DNA of 64,000 bases from Clostridiales bacterium CHKCI001 (GTDB lineage: Bacteria; Bacillota; Clostridia; Lachnospirales; Lachnospiraceae): contig FCNS01000004.1 of NCBI GenBank assembly GCA_900045905.1, positions 124,001 through 188,000 of the forward strand. The letters run 5' to 3'. This document shows positions 54,064-62,231 of the stretch, piece after piece. Position numbers and translations under genes: made by a program. The notes under the pieces are model-generated. The model had not been told where the DNA came from. It did not search any database and was given only the letters and a program-made list of their open reading frames with translations. The first letter of the stretch is position 1; each line of letters starts with the position of its first letter.

Positions 54064-55245
54064 ATGATTATCAAACCAAGAGTAAGAAATTTTATTTGTA
54101 CAACGGCGCATCCAGATGGTTGTAGAGAAAGTGTATACCGCCAAGTACAATATATCAAAAATCTGCCACAATTCAATTCAAAACAGCGCACTTTAATTAT
54201 TGGCTCCTCAACAGGATACGGACTATCTTCACGTATCTGCGCAGCATGGGGAGACTGCGCTCCTACTATCGGTGTCTGTTATGAAAAACCTGCCACAGGA
54301 AATCGAACCGCTACTGCTGGATGGTACAACACTGCCGCATTTGAAGATCTAGCCAATCAGGATGGTTTATACGCAAAAACAATCATCGGAGATGCTTATT
54401 CACCATCTGTAAAAGAGGAAGTCATGTCTCTTATTCGTAAAGATTTCGGACAGATTGATCTTCTTGTCTATTCTTTAGCGGCACCGAGACGAGCTATGCC
54501 AGACGGAACACTCTATACTTCTGTTTTAAAAACTACAAAAGAACCTTTTACAAGCAAAAGCCTCGATTTAAATAAAAACCAATTAACAGAAAAAACAGTA
54601 CTTCCAGCAACACAGGATGAAATAGAATCTACCATTCATGTTATGGGCGGAGAAGACTGGAGTGATTGGATTTCTGCATTAAGAAACGAACATCTCTTAT
54701 CTGAAAATATTCGTACCGTCGCTTATTCTTATATTGGTCCAGAAATGACTTATCCAATTTACACAGAAGGAACGATTGGGCAGGCGAAGCAACATCTTTA
54801 TCATACGGCACTCCAATTAAATGCCGAAGGTATTCCAGCCTATGTTTCTGTAAACAAAGCTGTCGTTACCCAATCCAGCTCTGCCATTCCGATTGTTCCT
54901 CTCTATATCTCCATACTATACAAAGTAATGAAAGAAGCTGGAATACATGAAACTACAATTGAACAAATGTATCGACTGTGGAATTACTATCTGTTAGATT
55001 CTAATCCTGTTACCGATATACCAAACCGAATCCGGTTAGATGATTTGGAAATGCGTCCTGACATTCAACAAAGAGTTCTCGACTGCTGGAATCATCTTAC
55101 CAATGAAACATTAGAACAATATGCCGATATCAAAGGTTATTGGCAAGAGTTTTATCAGCTATTTGGATTTAAATATGAAAACATAAACTATGATTTGGAT
55201 ACATCAGCAGATCGAGCAATTCCAAGTATATCTAATTTACTGTAG
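54064..55245 (+). CDS. fabV: Trans-2-enoyl-CoA/ACP reductase, FabV/TER type
   Basis: The protein has 393 residues. The NAD-binding motif is GSSTGYGLSSRICAAWG (about 45-62). The active-site pattern is Tyr-x8-Lys: TYPIYTEGTIGQAKQHL (about 230-247). LVYSLAAPRR and the C-terminal YWQEFYQLFGF part are typical. FabV/TER reduces 2-enoyl-ACP or crotonyl-CoA with NADH, and in clostridia serves fatty acid synthesis or butyrate-type chain reduction. No other fatty acid gene is adjacent. It is transcribed alone, with its own terminator at 55263-55284. Confidence 0.95.
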   Translation: MIIKPRVRNFICTTAHPDGCRESVYRQVQYIKNLPQFNSKQRTLIIGSSTGYGLSSRICAAWGDCAPTIGVCYEKPATGNRTATAGWYNTAAFEDLANQDGLYAKTIIGDAYSPSVKEEVMSLIRKDFGQIDLLVYSLAAPRRAMPDGTLYTSVLKTTKEPFTSKSLDLNKNQLTEKTVLPATQDEIESTIHVMGGEDWSDWISALRNEHLLSENIRTVAYSYIGPEMTYPIYTEGTIGQAKQHLYHTALQLNAEGIPAYVSVNKAVVTQSSSAIPIVPLYISILYKVMKEAGIHETTIEQMYRLWNYYLLDSNPVTDIPNRIRLDDLEMRPDIQQRVLDCWNHLTNETLEQYADIKGYWQEFYQLFGFKYENINYDLDTSADRAIPSISNLL

Positions 55246-55262
55246 AAATCTGTAGTATTATA

Positions 55263-55284
55263 GAGTCAAAATACCTTTTGACTC
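55263..55284 (+). terminator. fabV terminator
   Basis: GAGTCAAAA and TTTTGACTC form a perfect 9-bp stem with a TACC loop, 18 bp after the fabV stop. The following T-run is poor. Confidence 0.6.
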
Positions 55285-55381
55285 AGACCTCATAATATTG
55301 ATTTTTTCACTACAAAGAGTAGAAAATAAATACTATAATTTTCTCTTTGTTGTATAAATTGTAAGAAATTTCATTTTTTTC

Positions 55382-55410
55382 TTGACACCACAATTTGAAT
55401 TTGCTACTAT
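55382..55410 (+). promoter_or_regulatory. amtB-glnK promoter
   Basis: TTGACA (55382-55387), exactly 17 bp, then TACTAT (55405-55410). Transcription would start near 55417, placing a 110-base leader before the amtB ATG. Confidence 0.65.
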
Positions 55411-55420
55411 TGGACATGAC

Positions 55421-55477
55421 AAAGGCGTTTTGGTATACAAGTATACAATCTTGTATCATCAAAGCGCCTTTCTCTTT
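55421..55477 (+). promoter_or_regulatory. Terminator-like hairpin in amtB leader (candidate attenuator)
   Basis: AAAGGCGTTTTG (55421-55432) pairs with CAAAGCGCCTTT (55460-55471) over 12 positions when one G-U pair is allowed, and CTCTTTTT follows. It starts only a few bases after the predicted transcription start. The loop contains GTATAC-aa-GTATAC, so a competing fold is possible. Control by an RNA-binding antiterminator is inferred, not shown. Confidence 0.5.
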
Positions 55478-55529
55478 TTCCATCTTGTCGACTCTTGGGA
55501 AATGTTATGAAGAAATGGAGGAATTTATT

Positions 55530-56771
55530 ATGGATACTGGAAACACTGGATTTGTTCTTATCTGTGCTGCTTTTGTTCTTTTTATGACACCTGGCCTTGC
55601 ATTCTTTTATGGAGGACTTGTTCGACGTAAAAATGTAGTTAACACAATGATGGCCTGTATTTCCTTAATGGGTTTGGCAGTTGTTCTTTGGGTACTTATC
55701 GGATATTCTCTTTCTTTTGGAGGCAATCATGCTGGTATTATTGGTGACTTCCGTTGGTTTGCATTCCAAAATATCGGTATGGACGTTGGACCTTATTCGG
55801 ATTCACTGCCACATATGGCATTCGCTGCATTCCAAATGATGTTTGCCATTATCACAGCTTGCTTAATTACAGGAGCTGTAGTAGGACGTATGCGCTTTGG
55901 TGCATTGTTTGCATTTACTACATTATGGTTCTTTGTTGTATACTATCCACTGGCTCATATGGTTTGGGGAGAAGGAGGATTTTTATCTTCCATTGGTTCT
56001 GTAGACTTTGCAGGAGGCAATGTTGTACATATTAGCTCTGGTGTAAGTGCCCTTGTACTTGCAATCTTACTTGGAAGAAGACGTGGATATGAACAAACTT
56101 CCTATCGTGTTCATAATATTCCTTTTGTTGTGCTTGGCGCTTCGATTCTCTGGTTCGGATGGTGTGGATTTAATGCTGGAAGTGCATTAGCTGCGGATGG
56201 TTTAGCTGCCCACGCACTGATTACAACAATGGTTTCTTCTGGTTCAGCTATGTTGAGCTGGATGTTAATTGATCGATTAAAGGAAGGAAAACCAACTTTA
56301 GTTGGTGCATCCACTGGTTTAGTTATCGGTCTTGTTGCAATTACTCCAGGCGCAGGATTCGTACCAGTATGGTCTTCCTTTATTATTGGAGCACTTGTAA
56401 GTCCAATCTGCTATTTTGGCGTTAATTTTGTAAAACATAAATTAAAAATTGATGATGCATTAGATGCATTTGGATGCCATGGTATCGGCGGCGTTTGGGG
56501 CGGTATTGCAACAGGATTATTCGCTCAATCTTCTATCAATCCAGTTGCTCAATGGGATGGCTTATTCTTCGGAGATGTTCATTTATTTCTAGCTCAGCTT
56601 GTTGGTATTGTCGTTTCCATTGCAATTGCAGTTGTTGGTACCTTAATCTGTGCTGGTATTGTTCGTATTTTCATTCCTCTTCGTGTATCTTCAAAAGAAG
56701 AATTGATCGGTTTGGATCGCTGCGAACATGGTGAAAATGCATATCCATCTTTCAATGGACTGGATAATTAA
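55530..56771 (+). CDS. amtB: Ammonium transporter AmtB
   Basis: The protein has 413 residues with 11 membrane helices. It shows the channel His pair GNVVHISSG and FGCHGIGG, and Asp in SIGSVDFAGG. It carries ammonium or ammonia inward and is gated by GlnK. The start at 55530 has GGAGG 8 bases upstream and matches the family start; the longer frame from 55395 runs through the leader. glnK follows after 17 bp, the standard amtB-glnK operon. Confidence 0.97.
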   Translation: MDTGNTGFVLICAAFVLFMTPGLAFFYGGLVRRKNVVNTMMACISLMGLAVVLWVLIGYSLSFGGNHAGIIGDFRWFAFQNIGMDVGPYSDSLPHMAFAAFQMMFAIITACLITGAVVGRMRFGALFAFTTLWFFVVYYPLAHMVWGEGGFLSSIGSVDFAGGNVVHISSGVSALVLAILLGRRRGYEQTSYRVHNIPFVVLGASILWFGWCGFNAGSALAADGLAAHALITTMVSSGSAMLSWMLIDRLKEGKPTLVGASTGLVIGLVAITPGAGFVPVWSSFIIGALVSPICYFGVNFVKHKLKIDDALDAFGCHGIGGVWGGIATGLFAQSSINPVAQWDGLFFGDVHLFLAQLVGIVVSIAIAVVGTLICAGIVRIFIPLRVSSKEELIGLDRCEHGENAYPSFNGLDN

Positions 56772-56788
56772 AAGGAGGGGAATTAAAA

Positions 56789-57148
56789 ATGTTAATTAAA
56801 GTCGAAGCGATTGTCAGAGAAGAAAAGTTTGAAGATGTAAAGGAAGCTCTGCATACCATTCAAGTAAATGGAATTACAGTATCTCAGGTAATGGGATGTG
56901 GTGCCCAAAGAGGATATACAACGGTTGTACGTGGTTCTGAAATTGATGTAACGCTTCAACCAAAAATTAAATTTGAAATTGTCGTCTCCTCAGAAGAATG
57001 GGAAGAAAAGGTAATTCAAACAATCCAAAAAGCTGCCTATACAGGAGAAATTGGAGATGGAAAGATTTTTAGTTACGAAATTCGTTCTGCTTTAAAGATT
57101 CGGACAAAAGAAACTGGATACGATGCATTACAATCTCAAGATCACTAG
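56789..57148 (+). CDS. glnK: PII nitrogen regulatory protein GlnK
   Basis: The protein has 119 residues, with the PII signature TGEIGDGKIFSYEI and a T-loop GCGAQRGYTTVVRGSEIDV. Tyr 51 of the E. coli PII T-loop, the site of uridylylation, is Ile here, so control must rest on ATP/ADP/2-oxoglutarate binding alone. AAGGAGGGG lies 9 bases before the ATG. It follows amtB and should block that channel when nitrogen is plentiful. It ends with a terminator shared with desulfoferrodoxin. Confidence 0.95.
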   Translation: MLIKVEAIVREEKFEDVKEALHTIQVNGITVSQVMGCGAQRGYTTVVRGSEIDVTLQPKIKFEIVVSSEEWEEKVIQTIQKAAYTGEIGDGKIFSYEIRSALKIRTKETGYDALQSQDH

Positions 57149-57229
57149 AAAAAAACTCGATGTTATTATCTTTTGTTGAAAAGAAGCTGATATACAATAA
57201 CAACTTATAAAAATATTGGAAAAAGTAAT

Positions 57230-57258
57230 AAAAGGAATCTCTAGCGGAGATTCCTTTT
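57230..57258. terminator. Bidirectional terminator of glnK and desulfoferrodoxin genes
   Basis: AAAAGGAATCTC and GAGATTCCTTTT form a perfect 12-bp stem with A- and T-runs on both sides. Confidence 0.85.
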
Positions 57259-57343
57259 GCATTTCAAGATACATTCTTTTTTATTATTCTTTAATAGGCC
57301 ATTCCTTACAGCCCTTTTTTGATTATCCCAGCACTATGCTGAT

Positions 57344-57724
57344 TTATTGTGCTGTTTTCCATAAGCCATGTAAGTTACAATATTCATAAACAGCTTCTAC
57401 TTGTTCCCCTTCTGCCAATACAAAAGTAGCTTCTGGCTTTTCACCTGGATGCAGTTTTTTCATCTGACATCCTGTTGTCGTTTGCAAATAAATAAACTGG
57501 ATATAATGCTGCTCTAACATTGGATGTTCTACACTTCCCACCTTCACAGTTACAACATTTCCATCAATCGTTACATCTGGCACATGTTTCTCCAAAGCTG
57601 CATCTACCGTACCAGGAATTAATTCCTTCATTTTCTTTCCACAACACATCACTGGAACGCCTTTGTTCTCCACAAATGTAATGATATTTCCACATGTTTC
57701 ACAGATAAAAAATTTTGTTTCCAT
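57344..57724 (-). CDS. dfx: Desulfoferrodoxin (superoxide reductase, two-iron type)
   Basis: The protein has 126 residues. The N-terminal desulforedoxin-type site uses ICETCGN and VMCCGKKM. The C-terminal catalytic iron is bound by four His and one Cys: VEHPMLEQHYIQF, LHPGEKPEA and EYCNLHGLW. It reduces superoxide to hydrogen peroxide with electrons from rubredoxin, without making oxygen, and so protects strict anaerobes. AAGGAG precedes the ATG. A perfect 16-bp palindrome lies 157 bp upstream and may be a redox or oxygen-response operator. Confidence 0.97.
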   Translation of the reverse strand: METKFFICETCGNIITFVENKGVPVMCCGKKMKELIPGTVDAALEKHVPDVTIDGNVVTVKVGSVEHPMLEQHYIQFIYLQTTTGCQMKKLHPGEKPEATFVLAEGEQVEAVYEYCNLHGLWKTAQ

Positions 57725-57880
57725 ACGTATACTCTCCTTTACTTTTTCTTAGTTTATAGTTTTATAATCACTTAGAAGTTACACCAAATGTTATTTCTTC
57801 TAATTGTTTTATATTAACTGTTCTCATGGCTTTTCGCTAACTTAATTTATTTAATTATATCAAGAATATCCTTTTAATTC

Positions 57881-57896
57881 TGTAACATATGTTACA
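57881..57896. promoter_or_regulatory. Perfect 16-bp operator-like palindrome
   Basis: TGTAACAT-ATGTTACA is an exact inverted repeat midway between the divergent dfx and EEP genes. The form TGTAAC-n4-GTTACA resembles sites of CRP/FNR-family dimers. Which gene it controls cannot be told from the sequence. Confidence 0.5.
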
Positions 57897-57969
57897 ATTA
57901 TTTATTTTTTCTTTTTTATATTCTAGATATTTTTATATACATTGTATTTAAACACTTCTAAACTTCTTC

Positions 57970-57999
57970 TTGTTTTCTTTCTTTTTCCCATGTTATACT
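57970..57999 (+). promoter_or_regulatory. Promoter of the EEP-family gene
   Basis: TTGTTT (57970-57975), 18 bp, TATACT (57994-57999) with an extended TG at 57991-57992. The rest of the 322-bp gap holds the palindrome and AT-rich sequence. Confidence 0.55.
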
Positions 58000-58046
58000 T
58001 AGTATAATCTTTATTTTCTAATTTTAACTAGAAAGGACTTTTATTT

Positions 58047-59126
58047 ATGAATCGTTCTATTTTATTGCGCAGTGTTTTATTTTTATTATTGGCACTGTTA
58101 ATCTTTATTCTTGCTTATCTACTCTATGTTATTATTAGTTATCAGCGTATTCCAGATAATCAAGAAATCTCTGTTCGGCAATCTACACAATCTCTAACTT
58201 CTTTATCTACTTCTACTCCTTATACAGCAGTTACGTATAATCTTGGGTTTGGTGCCTATACACCATCATTTACCTTTTTTATGGATGGTGGAAAGCAATC
58301 CGTTGCAGAAAGTAAAGAGTCCGTTCTTTCTTGCATCCAAGGTGCAATCAATACGATTGAAGCACAGAACGCTGACTTTATATTACTTCAAGAAATTGAT
58401 GTAGATTCTACAAGAAGTCATCATGTAAACGAAAAAGCTTTATTAGAAGAAGCATTTTCTTCTTATCATGCTTCGTTTACAATCAATTATAATTCTGCCT
58501 ATTTACTCGTTCCACCATGGGAACCTCACGGAAAATCTTTATCGGGTCTGGAATTATTTTCTAAATATCCAATTACTTCTTCCATTCGAAGAAGTCTTCC
58601 TGTCGCATCAGGTCTTTCTAAGTTTTTTGATTTGGATCGCTGTTATACCATCTCCCGAATTCCAGTCAACAATGGAAAAGAACTTTGTATTTATACTGTT
58701 CATTTATCGGCATATGGAACTAACGATACCGTACGGGCAGGGCAACTCTCCATGCTTTTTTCTGATATGGCGGCAGATCGTGCCAACGGAAACTATGTAC
58801 TCTGTGGAGGAGACTTTAATCATGATTTAAAAGCCGATGAATCAGATATTGAAAACAGAGAATCTTGGGCCTACCCATTCCCTCGTTCCAATCTACCAGA
58901 GGGATTTTCGTTTGCCATGGATCTACTGACAGACGAACAAAAAGCTACTTTGCCACATACTTCACGTATGACCGATATTCCATATGACAAAAATAATTCT
59001 TATGTTGTCACATTGGACGGCTTTATTCTTTCTGACAATATTCAATGTCTCAATTATAATACCATTATTACAAATTATTCTTACAGTGACCATGAACCTG
59101 TAGTGTTTGAATTTCTTCTTAAATGA
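58047..59126 (+). CDS. Membrane-anchored endonuclease/exonuclease/phosphatase (EEP) family protein
   Basis: The protein has 359 residues. One membrane helix (about 8-30) anchors the enzyme outside the cell. The EEP fold shows TYNLGFGAY, ILLQEIDVDSTR (metal-binding Glu), YTVHLSAYG, GGDFNHD (Asp/Asn) and YSDHEPVVFEF with the final catalytic His. Family members are phosphodiesterases acting on nucleic acids, inositol phosphates or sphingomyelin; the substrate is unknown. AAAGGA precedes the ATG. It ends with a strong terminator. Confidence 0.88.
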   Translation: MNRSILLRSVLFLLLALLIFILAYLLYVIISYQRIPDNQEISVRQSTQSLTSLSTSTPYTAVTYNLGFGAYTPSFTFFMDGGKQSVAESKESVLSCIQGAINTIEAQNADFILLQEIDVDSTRSHHVNEKALLEEAFSSYHASFTINYNSAYLLVPPWEPHGKSLSGLELFSKYPITSSIRRSLPVASGLSKFFDLDRCYTISRIPVNNGKELCIYTVHLSAYGTNDTVRAGQLSMLFSDMAADRANGNYVLCGGDFNHDLKADESDIENRESWAYPFPRSNLPEGFSFAMDLLTDEQKATLPHTSRMTDIPYDKNNSYVVTLDGFILSDNIQCLNYNTIITNYSYSDHEPVVFEFLLK

Positions 59127-59165
59127 TTTTTAACAAAAAATCTTCTATGTATATCACGATAAACT

Positions 59166-59202
59166 AAAAAGACCATTTTTCGTACTGAGAAATGGTCTTT
59201 TT
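59166..59202. terminator. Bidirectional terminator of EEP and VanZ genes
   Basis: AAAAAGACCATTT and AAATGGTCTTTTT form a perfect 13-bp stem, with A- and T-runs at both ends, between the two convergent genes. Confidence 0.88.
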
Positions 59203-59252
59203 ATAGGCTTATCATGCTGTGTGAAAGGATCTTATTTTACTTTACTGATCCA

Positions 59253-59741
59253 TTACTTCGTTGCTGTGTACCTATTTCCTCTTATTTCTGCAATCATCCA
59301 TAGAATAAATACTCCAATCAATACTCCCACGCTATCTAAGCACACATCTGATATTTGTCCACTTCGACCAGGAACAAATAACTGGTGTATTTCATCCGTA
59401 ACTGCATAAATCGTTCCAATTAACCACGGGATTAATAAACGAGCTATCCGCCCTTTCTCTCTATCTGTATAAGCACCTACAAGTAGCATCCCTAAAATCG
59501 CATACTCTGTTGCATGCGCTGTTTTACGAATTGGATAATCCACTTTCTCTGCAAATTCATTCTGTTTTTCTTGTGACCAACCTTCAAACCCAGGCACAAA
59601 AATTTGTCCTACAAGCATCCCAATTCTTCCGCTATCTGCCGCAGACAAATCGCCTGTTCGAGAAGAAAAAGCAGAAATTACAAGCATCCATATAATCGCT
59701 AAAACTAAAAAAATACGCTTTCTTCTTTTCATTTGTCTCAC
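59253..59741 (-). CDS. VanZ-like membrane protein
   Basis: The protein has 162 residues if it starts at the GTG (59739-59741), which has AAGGAG 6-7 bases upstream; the ATG at 59783 has no ribosome site. It has four membrane helices and the VanZ motifs RKTAHATEYAILG and TDEIHQLFVPGRSGQISDVCLDSVG. VanZ proteins give low-level teicoplanin resistance in enterococci, but most family members are of unknown function in the cell envelope. It stands alone here. Confidence 0.88.
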   Translation of the reverse strand: MRQMKRRKRIFLVLAIIWMLVISAFSSRTGDLSAADSGRIGMLVGQIFVPGFEGWSQEKQNEFAEKVDYPIRKTAHATEYAILGMLLVGAYTDREKGRIARLLIPWLIGTIYAVTDEIHQLFVPGRSGQISDVCLDSVGVLIGVFILWMIAEIRGNRYTATK

Positions 59742-59931
59742 TACTAACTCCTTTGCATTATCAACACTATGCCATTTTATCACAAGGAAATACAGATAGC
59801 AATATTTATCAAAATGCTATGCGATCACATCTTTTTGTGTTATACTTTAAAATGTTTGATTACAATACTTATGTTATGAGTTAGCTGGTAAAAAATATTT
59901 TGACTCATGATATTTAAAGAAGGAGAATTCA

Positions 59932-60474
59932 ATGCTAGAACTAAAAAAAGGCCGTCCTTTAGAAACTAACCACCTACTTCAAAAAGAAATCGATTGCTAT
60001 AACTTACTCGATCATTTAAATATTCCATACTGGCATGTTCATCATGAAGCTCATATGACAATGGAAGCATGCCAAGAAGTGGACAAAATTTTAGACGCCA
60101 CTATATGCAAAAATTTATTTTTATGTAATCGCCAGCAAACGGACTTTTATTTATTATTAATTCCAGGAGAGAAACACTTTGCTACAAAAGAACTTTCTCA
60201 TCAGTTAGGTGTCTCCAGATTATCCTTCGCAAAAGATGTCCATATGCAGCAATATCTCAATTTAACTCCTGGTTCCGTTACTATATTGGGACTACAGTAC
60301 GATACGGAAAATAAAGTTCGTCTTTTAATTGATGAAGATGTACTCCGACAAGAGTATTTTGCTTGCCATCCAAACATCAATACAGGCAGTCTAAAGTTTT
60401 TGACCTCAGATTTAATTAATAAAGTAATCCCCGCATTACATCATACTCCAACGATTGTCCAGTTAAATGGATAA
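59932..60474 (+). CDS. ProX-type aminoacyl-tRNA editing protein (YbaK-like)
   Basis: The protein has 180 residues with the YbaK/INS-like editing fold. LNIPYWHVHHEAHMTMEAC is the usual start, and KNLFLCNRQQTDFYLLLIPGEKHF and LTPGSVTILGLQYD follow. ProX/PrdX proteins hydrolyse Ala-tRNA-Pro made by mistake. AAGGAG lies 6 bases before the ATG. It is the only plus-strand gene before the GntR-ABC operon and ends at a hairpin at 60556-60589. A second YbaK-type protein is at 63011-63475. Confidence 0.85.
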   Translation: MLELKKGRPLETNHLLQKEIDCYNLLDHLNIPYWHVHHEAHMTMEACQEVDKILDATICKNLFLCNRQQTDFYLLLIPGEKHFATKELSHQLGVSRLSFAKDVHMQQYLNLTPGSVTILGLQYDTENKVRLLIDEDVLRQEYFACHPNINTGSLKFLTSDLINKVIPALHHTPTIVQLNG

Positions 60475-60555
60475 TTCGTTTATATTTCAGAAGGGAGATA
60501 GCTAGAATGAAAGAAGCGTTAGGAATAAATATGGCTTGATATTTGTATGTAATTA

Positions 60556-60589
60556 TGGAAAGGAAAGCCTAAGATAACTTTCCCTTCCA
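60556..60589 (+). terminator. Terminator hairpin after the ProX-like gene
   Basis: TGGAAAGGAAAG and CTTTCCCTTCCA pair over 12 positions with one mismatch around a 10-base loop. It may also serve the minus-strand small ORF. Confidence 0.6.
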
Positions 60590-60641
60590 TTTATCGGTGT
60601 TGATCTTGTATTTTTATCCTAATTCCTTTTTTGGAAAAGAA

Positions 60642-60716
60642 TCATTTTTTATTGTTCCGTTTTATAAAAAACCAGTATGCAAATACAATCAGACCAATCA
60701 CACATAGAATATCCAT
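60642..60716 (-). CDS. 24-residue single-helix membrane peptide
   Basis: A short frame gives MDILCVIGLIVFAYWFFIKRNN plus KK: a hydrophobic helix of about 17 residues followed by a basic end. TAAGGAG lies 7 bases before the ATG. It starts 11 bp after the ABC-2 permease stop in the same direction, so it is probably the last gene of the GntR-ABC operon. Such tiny membrane peptides sometimes regulate transporters; that role is inferred. Confidence 0.6.
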   Translation of the reverse strand: MDILCVIGLIVFAYWFFIKRNNKK

Positions 60717-60727
60717 ACAATCACTCC

Positions 60728-61381
60728 TTAGAATTCCTTTTTATTCATAATTGTAATGCTAATTTTTAAAGATATCAGAAAAAGAACTACTGCAACTGCA
60801 AGAATTATTGTGATTAACATGCCCATGTTTACTATTGGCAGCGTATTAATAACATTAGCTATATCAATTCCTATCATCTCAGCTCCTTTTACAATTACTA
60901 CACCAATAAGAAACACTAATCCAATCGCGCCAATTAGTGCAATTCTTCCTTTTTCTCCACCAAATTTAAGTTGAAAAGGTATCATAATCGCTTGAATCAC
61001 AATCATGATTGGTAAAATCATTAAAGCGATCATCATTATATCAGCAACAGGAAGCGTGCTTTTTAAAATACTAGCAATCATTGTTAAAAGTGTTGCAAAG
61101 ATCCATGTACCGCACCCTAGTAATAAACCAAGACAATATTTTTCAACCACATAATTGGTACGAGTGATCGGTAGGGTAAATAAAAATGCATTACCATTAT
61201 CAAATTCATCATAACTGATTGTACTTAATGTAAACAAAGATATAACAAAGGTCAAAAAACCTAATGGAAATGTTACATCATCTGTAAATGCAATCATACC
61301 AACCGCAATAACAACAATCAGCAGAAAAAAGGTTTTTTGCAGTTTCATCAGTTTAAAATCTTTTACCAATAATCCCTTCAT
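60728..61381 (-). CDS. ABC-2 type permease subunit
   Basis: The protein has 217 residues with six membrane helices (about 15-35, 37-55, 82-103, 108-130, 142-162 and 190-211), and no ATP motif. A short conserved region FDNGNAFLFTLPITRTNYVVEK is typical of ABC-2 permeases next to YtrB-like ATPases. Its ATG overlaps the ATPase stop by one base (TAATG), with GGGGGA 8 bases upstream. With the ATPase it forms an exporter; cargo unknown, possibly antibiotic or peptide stress related as in the YtrA-type operons. Confidence 0.85.
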   Translation of the reverse strand: MKGLLVKDFKLMKLQKTFFLLIVVIAVGMIAFTDDVTFPLGFLTFVISLFTLSTISYDEFDNGNAFLFTLPITRTNYVVEKYCLGLLLGCGTWIFATLLTMIASILKSTLPVADIMMIALMILPIMIVIQAIMIPFQLKFGGEKGRIALIGAIGLVFLIGVVIVKGAEMIGIDIANVINTLPIVNMGMLITIILAVAVVLFLISLKISITIMNKKEF

Positions 61382-62229
61382 TATTCGTTCCCCCTTATCA
61401 TCATAGTAATTACTTCATCAATCGTTCCTTTTTCAATTGCAATTTTAGGATAGTTTTCCATATAATATTGTTTCTGGTTCGTTAAGCAACTATATCCATA
61501 ACTTTCCTTTTTGAAGCGCAATATAAATTGCTTATCTAGTTCTTCATATTGTTTCGTATCAACTTTTAATAAAGCATAATCACTCAACAATACATCGGTA
61601 TCTTCGTGAAGAATGATTTTTCCCTCATGTATCATATAGAGGTCATCACACAATGTTTCTAAATCGCTGGAAATATGGGAACTAATTAAAATGGAACGTT
61701 TTTCATCTCTTTCCATAAATTCTCTTAGCATTTCCAGTAATTCATCTCTTGCGATTACATCTAAACCTGCAGTTGGTTCATCCAATATCAATAATTTTGC
61801 ATTGTGTGAAATAGCAACCAATACCTTTAATTTTGCTTTCATACCTGTTGAAAAATCCTTTAATTTCTTATCAAGTGGTAATTGAAATCTTTGTATCTGC
61901 TCAAGAAAGAATGACTTATCAAATTTTTCATACATGTTTTGCAATATTGGGATAATATCTTTAATTCTCAAATATCCGCTAAACCCAGAGTCAGATAAAA
62001 CAACACCTAATTCTTCTCTATCTTTCGTAGTAAATTTTTTAATGTCTTTTCCTAATACAGTAATGCTACCAGCATCAATCGAAATCAAACCTAAAATCGC
62101 TTTAAATGTTGTACTTTTTCCTGCTCCGTTTTGCCCAATCAATCCCGTTATACATCCCTGCATAATTTCTAAGGAGCAATCAAGAGAAAAATTATCATAA
62201 TTTTTTTCTAAATGTTCGATTTTTAACAT
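61381..62229 (-). CDS. ABC transporter ATP-binding protein
   Basis: The protein has 282 residues. Walker A is GQNGAGKST (about 34-42). The Q-loop region is LSDSGFSGY. The signature is shortened (FSTGMKAKLKV), and Walker B is LILDEPTAGLD. The last 60 residues are a family-specific tail. The start is the ATG at 62229 with GGAGG 7 bases upstream; a TTG two codons earlier is not favoured. It lies 2 bp after the GntR stop and overlaps the permease gene. Confidence 0.92.
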   Translation of the reverse strand: MLKIEHLEKNYDNFSLDCSLEIMQGCITGLIGQNGAGKSTTFKAILGLISIDAGSITVLGKDIKKFTTKDREELGVVLSDSGFSGYLRIKDIIPILQNMYEKFDKSFFLEQIQRFQLPLDKKLKDFSTGMKAKLKVLVAISHNAKLLILDEPTAGLDVIARDELLEMLREFMERDEKRSILISSHISSDLETLCDDLYMIHEGKIILHEDTDVLLSDYALLKVDTKQYEELDKQFILRFKKESYGYSCLTNQKQYYMENYPKIAIEKGTIDEVITMMIRGNE

Positions 62230-62231
62230 AA

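Noticed and set aside
55421-55477. ANTAR-type two-hairpin element in the amtB leader
   Set aside because: The small GTAT-ACAAGT-ATAC hairpin has a six-base loop but Gly-position G is at 5, not 4, and only one such hairpin is found.
55395-55529. Forty-five extra codons at the start of AmtB
   Set aside because: They overlap the promoter and leader hairpin, and GGAGG lies before the inner ATG.
60507-60539. Ten-codon frame (MKEALGINMA) with GGGAG upstream, after the ProX-like gene
   Set aside because: Very short and with no sign of conservation; could be a leader peptide or a cut-off gene start, but nothing supports either.
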